Source: Streptomyces sp. NBC_01454
GTDB taxonomy: Bacteria; Actinomycetota; Actinomycetes; Streptomycetales; Streptomycetaceae
DNA length: 64,000 nucleotides
Direction of reading: 5' to 3'
Assembly (NCBI RefSeq): GCF_036227565.1
Contig: NZ_CP109460.1
Span: forward strand, 4,092,001 to 4,156,000
In this document: piece after piece, positions 36,024-44,146 of the stretch
Position numbering within the stretch: the first letter of the stretch is position 1
Layout: the number at the start of each line of letters is the position of its first letter
Translations under genes and position numbers: made by a program
The notes under the pieces: model-generated
Database searches by the model: none
What the model was told of the DNA's origin: nothing
The model's input: the letters and a program-made list of their open reading frames with translations, nothing else

Positions 36024-36614
36024 ATGACCATGGCCAAGCGCGACACCTATACGCCCGATTCGCTGCTCGCGGTCGCCGTCGAGGTGTTCATCGAGCGCGG
36101 CTACGACGGCACCTCCATGGAGCACCTCTCCAAGGCGGCCGGCATCTCGAAGTCCTCGATCTACCACCATGTGCGCAGCAAGGAAGAGCTGCTGCGCCGC
36201 GCCATAAGCCGCGCCCTGGACGGGCTCTTCGGTGTGCTGGAGGAGCCGGGTGCGCTCCAGGGGCGGGCGATCGAGCGGCTGGAGCACGTCACCCGGCGGG
36301 TGGCCGAGGTGCTGATGGACGAACTCCCCTATGTGACGCTGCTGTTGCGGGTGCGGGGAAATACGGACACCGAGCGGTGGGCCATGGAGCGCCGCCGGGA
36401 GTTCGATCACGAGGTCGCGGATCTGCTCAAGCGGGCCGCCGCCGACGGCGACCTGCGGGACGACGTGGACATCCGGCTGGCCACCCGGCTCCTCTTCGGC
36501 ATGATCAACTCGATCGTGGAGTGGTATCGGCCGGGGCGGGGCGGTGCGGCGCGCCGTGACGAGGTCGCCGAGGCCGTGGTGCGTACGGCGTTCGCGGGGC
36601 TGCGCAAGGCCTGA
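36024..36614 (+). CDS. paaR: TetR family regulator, probable PaaR
   Basis: A 196-residue TetR-type repressor. The N-terminal helix-turn-helix is clear (LLAVAVEVFIERGYDGTSMEHLSKAAGISKSSIYHHVRSKEELLRRA), and the C-terminal ligand domain resembles AcrR/PaaR types (DELPYVTLLLRVRGNTDTERWAMERRREFD). In actinobacteria and Thermus, PaaR proteins repress paa genes until phenylacetyl-CoA binds. The gene lies directly behind paaH, and three ACCGA-N4-TCGGT sites occur within 13 kb. ATG 36024 or ATG 36030 can start it; the nearest GAGGAG is inside the paaH stop region, so translation is probably coupled. Confidence 0.85.
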   Translation: MTMAKRDTYTPDSLLAVAVEVFIERGYDGTSMEHLSKAAGISKSSIYHHVRSKEELLRRAISRALDGLFGVLEEPGALQGRAIERLEHVTRRVAEVLMDELPYVTLLLRVRGNTDTERWAMERRREFDHEVADLLKRAAADGDLRDDVDIRLATRLLFGMINSIVEWYRPGRGGAARRDEVAEAVVRTAFAGLRKA

Positions 36615-36652
36615 GACGCCCGCCGGGGCGTCCCCGTGCCCCCGTCGGGGCA
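36615..36652. terminator. Hairpin terminator between converging regulators
   Basis: GACGCCC-GCCG-GGGCGTC at 36615-36632 begins at the paaR stop, and a second GTGCCCC/GGGGCAC hairpin follows at once. It separates paaR from the converging Lrp-type gene. Confidence 0.65.
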
Positions 36653-36685
36653 CCCCCTTGGGCCCCACGGGCAAGGCCTCGGCGG

Positions 36686-37222
36686 TCAGTCTCCCTCGGG
36701 CCCGAGGTCGGTCTCCTCGAAGACCAGCAGCGTGCGGGTGCTCAGCACTTCCGGGATCGACTGGATCCGGGTGAGAACGAGTTCGCGTAGCTCGCGGTTG
36801 TCCTTGGTGTGGACCAGCAGCAGTACATCGAAATCGCCGCTGACCAGCGCGATGTGGGTGGCTCCGGGCAGCGCCGTGAGTTGCTTGCGCACGGTGCGCC
36901 AGGAGTTCTGCACGATCTTCAGCGTGATGTACGCGGAGGCGCCCTGACCTGCTCGTTCCTGGTCGACCAGGGCGCTGAAGCCGCGGATCACCCCGTCGTC
37001 CAGCAGCCGGTTGATCCGGGCGTAGGCGTTGGCGCGCGAGACGTGCACCCGGTCGGCCACGGAGCGTATCGAGGCGCGTCCGTCGGTCTGGAGCATGCGC
37101 AGGATCGAGCGGTCGATGGTGTCCAGCGGGCGTGCGGGCGGGACGGGCGGTGCGCCGTCCGCGGGCGGCTGCCCGCCGGACGGTGTCTGCCCACCGGAAT
37201 TGGCCATCTGTTCGTCCGGCAT
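36686..37222 (-). CDS. bkdR: Lrp/AsnC family regulator, probable BkdR
   Basis: A 178-residue regulator. After a Pro/Gly-rich leader of about 33 residues comes the AsnC helix-turn-helix (LDTIDRSILRMLQTDGRASIRSVADRVHVSRANAYARINRLLDDGVIRG). The RAM/effector domain follows (SAYITLKIVQNSWRTVRKQL, GDFDVLLLVHTKDNRELREL). BkdR proteins respond to branched-chain amino acids and control branched-chain 2-oxoacid dehydrogenase genes. Here it is divergent from bkdA, with about 230 nt of shared regulatory DNA that also carries TetR operator 3. ATG 37222 has GGGGAGG upstream. Confidence 0.87.
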   Translation of the reverse strand: MPDEQMANSGGQTPSGGQPPADGAPPVPPARPLDTIDRSILRMLQTDGRASIRSVADRVHVSRANAYARINRLLDDGVIRGFSALVDQERAGQGASAYITLKIVQNSWRTVRKQLTALPGATHIALVSGDFDVLLLVHTKDNRELRELVLTRIQSIPEVLSTRTLLVFEETDLGPEGD

Positions 37223-37266
37223 GTGCTCCCGCCTCCCCTTTGTGGACGCCCTGCCTTCATCTCAAG

Positions 37267-37290
37267 CTGTGGAGAACCGTTTGTCCACAG
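37267..37290. promoter_or_regulatory. DnaA-like inverted pair in the bkdR-bkdA region
   Basis: CTGTGGA (37267-37273) and TCCACAG (37284-37290) form an inverted repeat that includes an exact TTGTCCACA at 37281-37289 and a one-mismatch partner at 37268-37276. It could be a DnaA site or an operator or hairpin. Confidence 0.4.
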
Positions 37291-37323
37291 GCTGAACCCA
37301 CCCGTAGCCAAAATGCATCAGCG

Positions 37324-37337
37324 ACCGAACAATCGGT
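37324..37337. promoter_or_regulatory. Putative PaaR/TetR operator 3 (bkdA promoter)
   Basis: ACCGAACAATCGGT, one base different from operators 1 and 2 and keeping both perfect 5-bp arms. It lies 113 bp upstream of the bkdA start. Confidence 0.68.
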
Positions 37338-37449
37338 AGGGCAGGGCGATCCCGTCGTCCTGACCGCATGCATCCTGCCCACCCGCCGTCCGCCCACCAC
37401 CCACATGAGGCGCATCGCGCCACCCCTTCGATCAGAGGAGGTGCTCGAC

Positions 37450-38643
37450 ATGACGGTCCTTGAGCAGCCCGGCAGCAGCAGGAACACGAGCAGCCTGGCC
37501 GGCCCGCCGCCCTCCTGGCGGCCGCGCACCGACCCCGCGCCTCTCCTGCCCGACCAGGAGCCGTACCGCCTCCTGGGGACGGACGCCGCCGCCCGGCTCG
37601 ACTCCGGACTGCTGACCCGGCTGTACACCCAGCTGGTGCGCGGCCGCCGGTACAACGCGCAGGCCACGGCCCTGACCCGGCAGGGACGCCTGGCGGTCTA
37701 CCCGTCCTCCACCGGACAGGAGGCCTGCGAGATCGCCGCGGCGCTGGCCCTCGAAGAGCGGGACTGGCTCTTCCCGAGCTACCGCGACACCCTCGCCGCA
37801 GTGGCCCGCGGCCTCGACCCCGTCCAGGCACTGACCCTGCTGCGCGGCGACTGGCACAGTGGCTACGACCCGCACGAACACCGCATCGCCCCCCTGTGCA
37901 CCCCGCTCGCCACCCAGCTCCCGCATGCCGTGGGCCTGGCGCACGCCGCCCGCCTCATGGGCGACGAGGTGGTGGCGCTGGCGATGGTCGGCGACGGCGG
38001 CACGAGCGAGGGCGACTTCCACGAGGCGCTGAATTTCGCGGCCCTCTGGCAGGCGCCGGTGGTCTTCCTCGTCCAGAACAACGGCTTCGCGATCTCCGTG
38101 CCGCTGGCCAAGCAGACCGCCGCGCCGTCCCTCGCCCACAAGGCGGTCGGATACGGCATGCCGGGCCGCCTGGTCGACGGCAACGACGCACCCGCGATGT
38201 ACGAGGTGCTCACCGAGGCCGTGCAGCGGGCCCGCCGGGGCGGCGGCCCCACCCTGGTCGAGGCCGTCACCTACCGCATCGAGGCACACACCAACGCCGA
38301 CGACGCCACCCGCTACCGCAGCGCGGCCGAGGTCGAGACCTGGCGGGCGCACGACCCGATAGCTCTCCTGGAGCGCGAGCTGGCAGCCCGCGAGCTGCTG
38401 ACCGACGCGTTCGTCGGCGACACCAAGGAGAGCGCCGAGCAGCTGGCGGCCGACCTCCGGGAGCGGATGAACGCCGACCCCGAGCTGGACCCGATGGACC
38501 TGTTCACCCACGTATTCGCCGAGCAGACCAGCCAACTGCGCGCCCAGGCGGCCCAGTTGCGCGCCGAACTGGACGCCGAGGCCGCCGGACACACCGAGGA
38601 CGCGGTGGGCGCCGGCGGCTTTGCCGAGGAGGCCAGGCCATGA
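37450..38643 (+). CDS. bkdA: Branched-chain 2-oxoacid dehydrogenase E1 alpha subunit
   Basis: A 397-residue thiamine-diphosphate enzyme subunit. With BkdB it decarboxylates 2-oxoacids from valine, leucine and isoleucine and passes the acyl group to the E2 lipoyl arm. The TPP motif runs from GDGG (171-174) to QNNG (N200, N201). The phosphorylation-loop region (RIEAHTNADDATRYR) is of the E1 alpha type. A Pro/Ser-rich leader precedes the core. ATG 37450 has AGAGGAGG at 37434-37441. The stop overlaps bkdB (ATGA). In Streptomyces the products also prime branched fatty acids and some polyketides. Confidence 0.92.
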   Translation: MTVLEQPGSSRNTSSLAGPPPSWRPRTDPAPLLPDQEPYRLLGTDAAARLDSGLLTRLYTQLVRGRRYNAQATALTRQGRLAVYPSSTGQEACEIAAALALEERDWLFPSYRDTLAAVARGLDPVQALTLLRGDWHSGYDPHEHRIAPLCTPLATQLPHAVGLAHAARLMGDEVVALAMVGDGGTSEGDFHEALNFAALWQAPVVFLVQNNGFAISVPLAKQTAAPSLAHKAVGYGMPGRLVDGNDAPAMYEVLTEAVQRARRGGGPTLVEAVTYRIEAHTNADDATRYRSAAEVETWRAHDPIALLERELAARELLTDAFVGDTKESAEQLAADLRERMNADPELDPMDLFTHVFAEQTSQLRAQAAQLRAELDAEAAGHTEDAVGAGGFAEEARP

Positions 38644-39674
38644 CGACCACCGTTCCGGCGACCGCGCGCAAGCCCGCCACCATGGCGCAGGCGCTGACCC
38701 GCGCCATGCGCGACGCGATGGCCGACGATCCGTCCGTCCATGTCATGGGCGAGGACGTCGGCACCCTGGGCGGTGTCTTCCGGGTCACCGACGGTCTCGC
38801 CAAGGAGTTCGGCGAGGACCGCTGCACGGACACCGCGCTCGCCGAGGCCGGCATCCTGGGCACCGCCGTCGGCATGGCGATGTACGGGTTGCGGCCGGTG
38901 GTCGAGATGCAGTTCGACGCGTTCGCCTACCCGGCGTTCGAGCAGCTGATCAGCCATGTCGCCAAGATGCGCAACCGCACCCGCGGCGCCCTGACGATGC
39001 CGCTGACCATTCGCGTCCCCTACGGTGGCGGGATCGGCGGGGTCGAGCACCACAGCGACTCCTCCGAGGCCTACTACCTCGCCACTGCGGGCCTCCAGGT
39101 CGTCACCCCGGCGACCGTCGAGGACGCCTACGGGCTGCTGCGGGCGGCCATCGCCTCCGACGACCCGGTCGTCTTCCTGGAACCCAAGCGGCTGTACTGG
39201 TCCAAGGCCGACTGGTCGCCCGACGCACCCACCGAGGTCGCCCCCCTGGGGCGCGCCGCGGTCCGGCGGCGCGGCAGCAGCGCCACTCTGATCACCTACG
39301 GCCCGTCGCTCCCGGTCTGCATGGAGGCCGCCGAGGCCGCCCGGTCCGAGGGCTGGGACCTGGAAGTGGTCGATCTGCGCTCGCTGATGCCGTTCGACGA
39401 TGACACGGTCTGCGCCTCGGTGCGGCGCACCGGCCGGGCCGTGGTCGTCCATGAGTCCAACGGGTTCGGCGGTCCCGGAGGGGAGATCGCCGCACGGATC
39501 ACCGAGCGCTGCTTCCACCACCTGGAGGCGCCGGTACTGCGCGTCGCCGGGTTCGACATTCCCTATGCGCCGCCGATGCTGGAGCGGCACCATCTGCCGG
39601 GCGTGGACCGGATCCTGGACACCGTCGCCCGCCTCCAGTGGGAGTCGGACCGGACTGACGGAGGTGGTGAGTGA
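38640..39674 (+). CDS. bkdB: Branched-chain 2-oxoacid dehydrogenase E1 beta subunit
   Basis: A 344-residue partner of BkdA forming the alpha2beta2 E1. Typical E1 beta blocks are VHVMGEDVGTLGGVFRVTDGL (cofactor-contacting Glu), the potassium-site/central PYGGGIGGVEHHSDSSEAYY, and the transketolase C-domain EVVDLRSLMPFDDDTV with RAVVVHES. ATG 38640 overlaps the bkdA stop. The stop TGA 39672-39674 overlaps the bkdC start. It is closely similar to the E1 beta at 56066, so the two operons are paralogous. Confidence 0.92.
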   Translation: MTTTVPATARKPATMAQALTRAMRDAMADDPSVHVMGEDVGTLGGVFRVTDGLAKEFGEDRCTDTALAEAGILGTAVGMAMYGLRPVVEMQFDAFAYPAFEQLISHVAKMRNRTRGALTMPLTIRVPYGGGIGGVEHHSDSSEAYYLATAGLQVVTPATVEDAYGLLRAAIASDDPVVFLEPKRLYWSKADWSPDAPTEVAPLGRAAVRRRGSSATLITYGPSLPVCMEAAEAARSEGWDLEVVDLRSLMPFDDDTVCASVRRTGRAVVVHESNGFGGPGGEIAARITERCFHHLEAPVLRVAGFDIPYAPPMLERHHLPGVDRILDTVARLQWESDRTDGGGE

Positions 39675-41257
39675 TGGCCGTGGTCCGCGAATTCACCCTG
39701 CCCGACCTGGGGGAGGGCCTGACCGAGGCGACGATCGTGCACTGGCTGGTCGAGGTCGGCGAGGTGGTGGCCATCGACCAGCCGGTGGTGGAGGTCGAGA
39801 CGGCCAAGGCGATGGTGGAGGTGCCCTGCCCCTACGGAGGCGTGGTGACCGCCCGCTTCGGCGAGGAGGGGACGGAAGTTCCGGTCGGCGACCCGCTGGT
39901 GACGGTCGCGGTGGGGGCCGTGCCGGACGATCTGGCAGGAGCCGGTCCGGGCGCGGGGCCGGGCTCCGGGACGGGGGCACAGGGCGGTGCGCCCGGCGGT
40001 GCGGCCGCCACGCCCGCTTCCGCGACGGCCCCCGGTGCGTCCGCGCAGGACGCGGCGGATTCCGGCTCCGGGAATGTGCTCGTCGGATACGGCACGGCTG
40101 CGGCGGCGGCCCGGCGGCGCCGGATCCGTCCCGGGGGAGCGAGCCCCATCGGCGGAGCACAGCGGCCGCCGGGACGGGCGGCGCACGGACCGGCCGGGAC
40201 CGCGGTGGCCGGTGACAGGCCCGGTGGCTCGGGGACGGCGCAGGCCGGGGGCCCCGGTACCACCGGGGCGAACGGGTCCGCCGGAACCGGGGTGGAAGAT
40301 GCCGACAGCCGTACGGTGGCCGTCATCTCGCCGCTGGTGCGCCGGATGGCGCGGGAACACGGCCTGGATCTGCATGAGTTGACGGGTTCCGGACGCGACG
40401 GGCTGATTCTGCGTACGGATGTGGAGTGCGCGATCCGCGAGCGGGACCGGGAGCTGACGGGTGCCGTGCCCGCCCCCGGGGCCGTGGCGCCCGTCGGGTC
40501 GGCAGTCGGGGCTGTGACGCCCGCCGGGTCTGCCGCCGGGTCTGCCGCCGAGGCCGCTGTCATGCCGGGCGAGGAGCGGATCCCGCTGAAGGGGATGCTC
40601 GGTGCGGCCGCGGAGAAATTCAGCCGCAGCCGCCGGGAGATCCCCGAGGCGACCTGCTGGGTGGACGCGGATGCCACCGAACTCCTCGCCGCCCGCAGGG
40701 CGATGAATGCGGCGGGCGCCCCCAAGGTGTCGCTGCTCGCCCTGCTGGCCCGGATCAGTACGGCTGCCCTCGCCCGCTTCCCCCAGCTCAATGCCACCGT
40801 CGACACCACGTCCCAGGAGATCGTGCGGCTGCCCGCCGTGCACCTGGGCTTCGCGGCGCAGACCGACCGTGGCCTGGTGGTGCCGGTCGTACGGGACGCG
40901 CACACCCGCACGGCCGAGGAGCTGTCCGCGGAGATCGCCCGGCTCACGGAAACCGCCCGGGCCGGCGGGCTCTCCCTGGCCGAGCTGACGCACGGCACCT
41001 TCACCCTCAACAACTACGGGGTCTTCGGCGTCGACGGCTCCACGCCGATCATCAACCACCCGGAGGCGGCGATGCTCGGCGTCGGCCGGATAGCCGCCAA
41101 ACCCTGGGTGCACGAAGGTGAGTTGGCCGTCCGGCAGGTCGTGCAGCTTTCGCTCACGTTCGACCACCGGGTGTGCGACGGCGGCACGGCAGGCGGCTTC
41201 CTGCGGTTCGTGGCCGACTGCGTGGAGCAGCCCGCACTGCTGCTGCGGACGCTGTGA
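39674..41257 (+). CDS. bkdC: Dihydrolipoamide acyltransferase E2 subunit (branched-chain complex)
   Basis: A 527-residue E2 core protein. It has one lipoyl domain (residues 1-77, lipoylated Lys in VETAKAMVEV), a long Gly/Ala/Pro linker, a peripheral-subunit-binding domain (ISPLVRRMAREHGLDLHELTGSGRDGLILRTDVE), a second linker and the acyltransferase domain. The last ends with the catalytic FDHRVCDG. It transfers the acyl group from lipoate to CoA. ATG 39674 overlaps the bkdB stop (TGATG), with GGAGGT eight bases upstream; GTG 39671 is an alternative. E3 (dihydrolipoamide dehydrogenase) is not encoded in the window. Confidence 0.92.
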   Translation: MAVVREFTLPDLGEGLTEATIVHWLVEVGEVVAIDQPVVEVETAKAMVEVPCPYGGVVTARFGEEGTEVPVGDPLVTVAVGAVPDDLAGAGPGAGPGSGTGAQGGAPGGAAATPASATAPGASAQDAADSGSGNVLVGYGTAAAAARRRRIRPGGASPIGGAQRPPGRAAHGPAGTAVAGDRPGGSGTAQAGGPGTTGANGSAGTGVEDADSRTVAVISPLVRRMAREHGLDLHELTGSGRDGLILRTDVECAIRERDRELTGAVPAPGAVAPVGSAVGAVTPAGSAAGSAAEAAVMPGEERIPLKGMLGAAAEKFSRSRREIPEATCWVDADATELLAARRAMNAAGAPKVSLLALLARISTAALARFPQLNATVDTTSQEIVRLPAVHLGFAAQTDRGLVVPVVRDAHTRTAEELSAEIARLTETARAGGLSLAELTHGTFTLNNYGVFGVDGSTPIINHPEAAMLGVGRIAAKPWVHEGELAVRQVVQLSLTFDHRVCDGGTAGGFLRFVADCVEQPALLLRTL

Positions 41258-41281
41258 CCGACAGGCGGCCGGTGGCAACGG

Positions 41282-41335
41282 CGAGCCGGCCGACGAGGGT
41301 GAGCCGGCCGGCGAGGGTGAGCCGGCCGGCAACGG
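41282..41335. repeat. Three tandem 18-bp repeats downstream of bkdC
   Basis: Three imperfect copies of GAGCCGGCCGGCGAGGGT in the 227-nt gap between bkdC and the mobA-like gene, followed by looser GACGGCGGTACC-like repeats to about 41400. The gap is otherwise non-coding. Confidence 0.8.
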
Positions 41336-41472
41336 CGGGACCGGTGCCGACGGCGGTACCGACGGTCGTACCGACGGCGGGATCGGTCCCGCTGACGCCG
41401 GGATCGGTGCCGCTGTGGCAGATCTGACATCCGTCGGGGCTCCGGCAGCGGTGTGACCCCCGTACCCCTGGC

Positions 41473-41478
41473 GATACT
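41473..41478 (+). promoter_or_regulatory. -10 element of a leaderless transcript (mobA-like gene)
   Basis: GATACT ends six bases before GTG 41485. The AAGGA directly abutting the codon is too close to act as a ribosome-binding site. Confidence 0.4.
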
Positions 41479-41484
41479 CAAGGA

Positions 41485-42423
41485 GTGAACGACCACATCA
41501 CCGACTACGACGCCATCGTGCTGGCCGGAGGTGCGGCCCGGCGGCTCGGCGGGGCGGACAAACCCGCGCTGTCCGTCGGCGGCCGCCCTCTCCTGGACCG
41601 GGTGCTCGCCGCCTGCCCCGATGCGGCGCGCACCGTCGTCGTCGGCCCCAGCCGCCCGACCGTCCGGCCCGTCGTCCGTGCCCTGGAGGACCCGCCCGGG
41701 GGCGGCCCGCTCGCCGCGCTGGAAGCCGGGCTGCGGCACACCACCGCCGCGGTGGTGCTGGTTCTCTCCGCCGACCTCCCGTTCCTGACCACCGCGACCG
41801 TGCACCGCCTCCTGGCGACGGCGACGGCCGACGGCCCCGGACCGGGCGGGGGTGACGCGCCGTGCGACGGGGCGATGCTCCGGGACGCCTCGGGCCGGGA
41901 CCAGCCGCTCGTGGCCGCCTACCGGGCCGGTCCACTGCGCCGCGAGCTGGCGCGGCTGCGGGCCGGGCACGGCACCCTGGCCGGACTGCCGCTGCGCGCC
42001 CTGGGGGCCGAGTTGCTGCTCGTACGGGTCCCGGACGCCCGGTCCACGGCCTCCTTCGACTGCGACACCTGGGAAGACATCAGCGCGGCACGTGCCCGTA
42101 TCAGGGAGCATGGCACCGTGCTGGACGAATGGATCACCGCAGTCAAGGCCGAACTGGGCATCGAGCTCGATGTCGACACGGCAGCGCTTCTCGACCTCGC
42201 GCGGGACGCGGCGCACGGCGTCGCCCGCCCGGCCGCCCCGCTGACGACCTTTCTGATCGGTTATGCCGCGGGCCGGCAGGGCCGGGAGGTGCAGGAGCTG
42301 TCCGACCGGGCCGCCGCGCTGGCCCACCGCTGGGCGGCGGAGGCCGAGGAGTCCGAGGAGCCCGAGGGCGCCGCCCGGCCGGGCGGCGCCGCCGGCGGCG
42401 ACGAAGCGAAGCCCGCGGAATGA
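41485..42423 (+). CDS. mobA: MobA-type NTP transferase fused to a DUF6457 domain
   Basis: A 312-residue fusion. The N-terminal 195 residues are a MobA-like nucleotidyltransferase that attaches GMP (or CMP) to molybdopterin. They show IVLAGGAARRLGGADKPAL (nucleotide loop), DPPGGGPLAALEAGL and SADLPFL (metal-binding Asp). The C-terminal about 90 residues (LDEWITAVKAELGIELDVDTAALLDLARDAAHGVARPAAPLTTFLIGYAAG) match DUF6457, a small helical domain often fused to or next to MobA in actinobacteria. A Glu/Gly tail follows. moeA starts within the stop codon (ATGA). Confidence 0.87.
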   Translation: MNDHITDYDAIVLAGGAARRLGGADKPALSVGGRPLLDRVLAACPDAARTVVVGPSRPTVRPVVRALEDPPGGGPLAALEAGLRHTTAAVVLVLSADLPFLTTATVHRLLATATADGPGPGGGDAPCDGAMLRDASGRDQPLVAAYRAGPLRRELARLRAGHGTLAGLPLRALGAELLLVRVPDARSTASFDCDTWEDISAARARIREHGTVLDEWITAVKAELGIELDVDTAALLDLARDAAHGVARPAAPLTTFLIGYAAGRQGREVQELSDRAAALAHRWAAEAEESEEPEGAARPGGAAGGDEAKPAE

Positions 42424-44096
42424 CCGACGGGCAGCCGGACGGCACGGTGGGAGGGGCGGCGGGCGCCGCCCCGGACGAGGGGTGCTCCGGCAGCGGCGAC
42501 CCGTTCGACGATGCGCTCGCGCTGGTCAACGGCCCGGGGCAGCCGCGCAAACGCCCCGGCGCCGAGGCCGCGACCGTCCGGGTGCCGTATACCGCCCGCG
42601 GAACCACAGCCGACGACGGCGGTGACATCCCCGGCACCCCCGACGCCCCCGGCACCCCCGACGTCCCCAGCACCCCCGACGTCCCCAGCACCCCCGACGT
42701 CCCCTACGCGCCCGACGACCCGTTCGCCCCAGGTGATCCCTTCGCCTCCCACGACCCCGACCCCACCGGCAACCGCCCCCGCCCCACAGACCCCACCCCT
42801 GCCGCCGCCGTCCCCTGGCACACCGCCCGGGACATCGCCCGGCGGGCCGTGACCGAGCCGCCCGCGCCGCGCACCTCGGCGCTCGGCGCGGCGCTCGGCC
42901 GTACGCTCGCCGCCCCCCTCACCGCACTGACCGACCTGCCGTCGTTCGACACCTCGGCGATGGACGGCTGGGCGGTCGCCGGCCCCGGCCCCTGGCGCCT
43001 CGACCACCCCGCCGAGGCCCCCGAAGCCGTCCCCCCGACCGGCATCCTCGCCGGTCACGCGTCCACCGACGTGCTCCTCGACGGCCATGCGATCGCGATC
43101 GCCACCGGCGCACGCGTCCCGTCCGGCGCCACCGCCGTCCTGCGCAGCGAACACGGTCAGGTCCGTGCGCCCAGCGGCGGCGGGCGGCGGCTGTACGCAC
43201 CGCGGCCGGTGCCGCCCGGCCAGGACATCCGCCCGCGCGGCCAGGAGTGCCGTCGCGGCGACCAGCTGCTGCCGGCCGGCGCCCTGGTAACCCCCGCCGT
43301 CCTCGGCCTGGCCGCGGCGGCCGGCTACGACGAGCTGACCGCCCATCCCCGGCCGCGTGCCGAAGTCTTCGTCCTGGGCGACGAGTTGCTGGACCGCGGA
43401 CTGCCCGAGGAGGGCCGGATCCGTGATGCGCTCGGCCCGATGCTCGCCCCCTGGCTGCATGCGCTGGGCGTCGAGACGGCCGCGGCGCGCCCGCTCGCCG
43501 ATGACGCCGGCACCTTGTACGACGCTCTCGCGGCATCCACCGCGGACGTGGTGATCACCACCGGCGGCACCGCGTCGGGCCCCGTCGACCATGTGCACCC
43601 CACCCTGCGCCGGCTGGGCGCCGAGGTGCTGGTGGACGGGGTGGCGGTCCGTCCCGGGCACCCCATGCTGCTCGCCCGCCTGGCCCCGGGCCGGCACCTC
43701 GTCGGCCTGCCGGGCAACCCCCTCGCGGCGGTGTCCGGGCTGTGCACGCTCGCCGAGCCCCTGCTGTCCGCACTCGCCGCGCGCCGCCCCGCCCCGCCGT
43801 ACCGTGTGCCGCTGGCCGCTGCCGTTCACGGGCATCCGCACGACACCCGGCTCGTTCCGGTGGCCTACCGCGACGACGAGCGGTACGGCCTGATGGCGGC
43901 GCCGCTGCATTTCCACGGCCCCGCCATGCTGCGCGGGATCGCCGCCGCCGACGCGCTGGCGGTCGTCCCGCCCGGCGGCGCGCGGCGCGGAGACGAGCTC
44001 GAACTCCTGGAACTTCCCTGGCCGGCGGGCTGGTCGGCGGGCTGGACACCCGATGCCGATGCGCCGACGGACTGGAACGCCTCGGGGGAGCGATAG
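42420..44096 (+). CDS. moeA: MoeA family molybdopterin molybdotransferase with extended N-terminus
   Basis: A 558-residue protein; usual MoeA is about 400. Residues 1-135 are a low-complexity Pro/Asp/Thr extension containing PGTPDV/PSTPDV hexapeptide repeats. The MoeA core follows: DLPSFDTSAMDGWAV, IATGARVPSGATAVLRSEH, PPGQDIRPRGQECRRGDQLLPAG and the molybdopterin-binding VVITTGGTASGPVDHV (usually TGGvS-GD). MoeA inserts molybdate into adenylated molybdopterin. The catalytic GD of TGGVSVGD appears altered to ASGPVD, so partial specialisation is possible. It is translationally coupled to the mobA-like gene. Confidence 0.85.
   Translation: MTDGQPDGTVGGAAGAAPDEGCSGSGDPFDDALALVNGPGQPRKRPGAEAATVRVPYTARGTTADDGGDIPGTPDAPGTPDVPSTPDVPSTPDVPYAPDDPFAPGDPFASHDPDPTGNRPRPTDPTPAAAVPWHTARDIARRAVTEPPAPRTSALGAALGRTLAAPLTALTDLPSFDTSAMDGWAVAGPGPWRLDHPAEAPEAVPPTGILAGHASTDVLLDGHAIAIATGARVPSGATAVLRSEHGQVRAPSGGGRRLYAPRPVPPGQDIRPRGQECRRGDQLLPAGALVTPAVLGLAAAAGYDELTAHPRPRAEVFVLGDELLDRGLPEEGRIRDALGPMLAPWLHALGVETAAARPLADDAGTLYDALAASTADVVITTGGTASGPVDHVHPTLRRLGAEVLVDGVAVRPGHPMLLARLAPGRHLVGLPGNPLAAVSGLCTLAEPLLSALAARRPAPPYRVPLAAAVHGHPHDTRLVPVAYRDDERYGLMAAPLHFHGPAMLRGIAAADALAVVPPGGARRGDELELLELPWPAGWSAGWTPDADAPTDWNASGER
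42631..42716. repeat. In-frame 18-bp minisatellite in moeA
   Basis: A unit of GTCCCCAGCACCCCCGAC is repeated about four to five times. Two central copies (42663-42698) are identical and the outer ones diverge. The unit is a multiple of three and encodes hexapeptides. Confidence 0.85.
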
Positions 44097-44146
44097 GCCC
44101 GCTGCCGTCCCCGGAGGCCACGCGCGGATGCGGCCGGTCCGGCGGG

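Noticed and set aside
24852..37337. Horizontally acquired catabolic island
   Set aside because: Codon use and GC content look the same as the neighbours. I found no integrase, transposase, direct repeats or tRNA-adjacent attachment site.
41118..41456. Open frame in the bkdC-mobA gap (Gly/Glu/Pro repeats)
   Set aside because: It overlaps the end of bkdC out of frame and consists of translated tandem repeats, with no ribosome-binding site.
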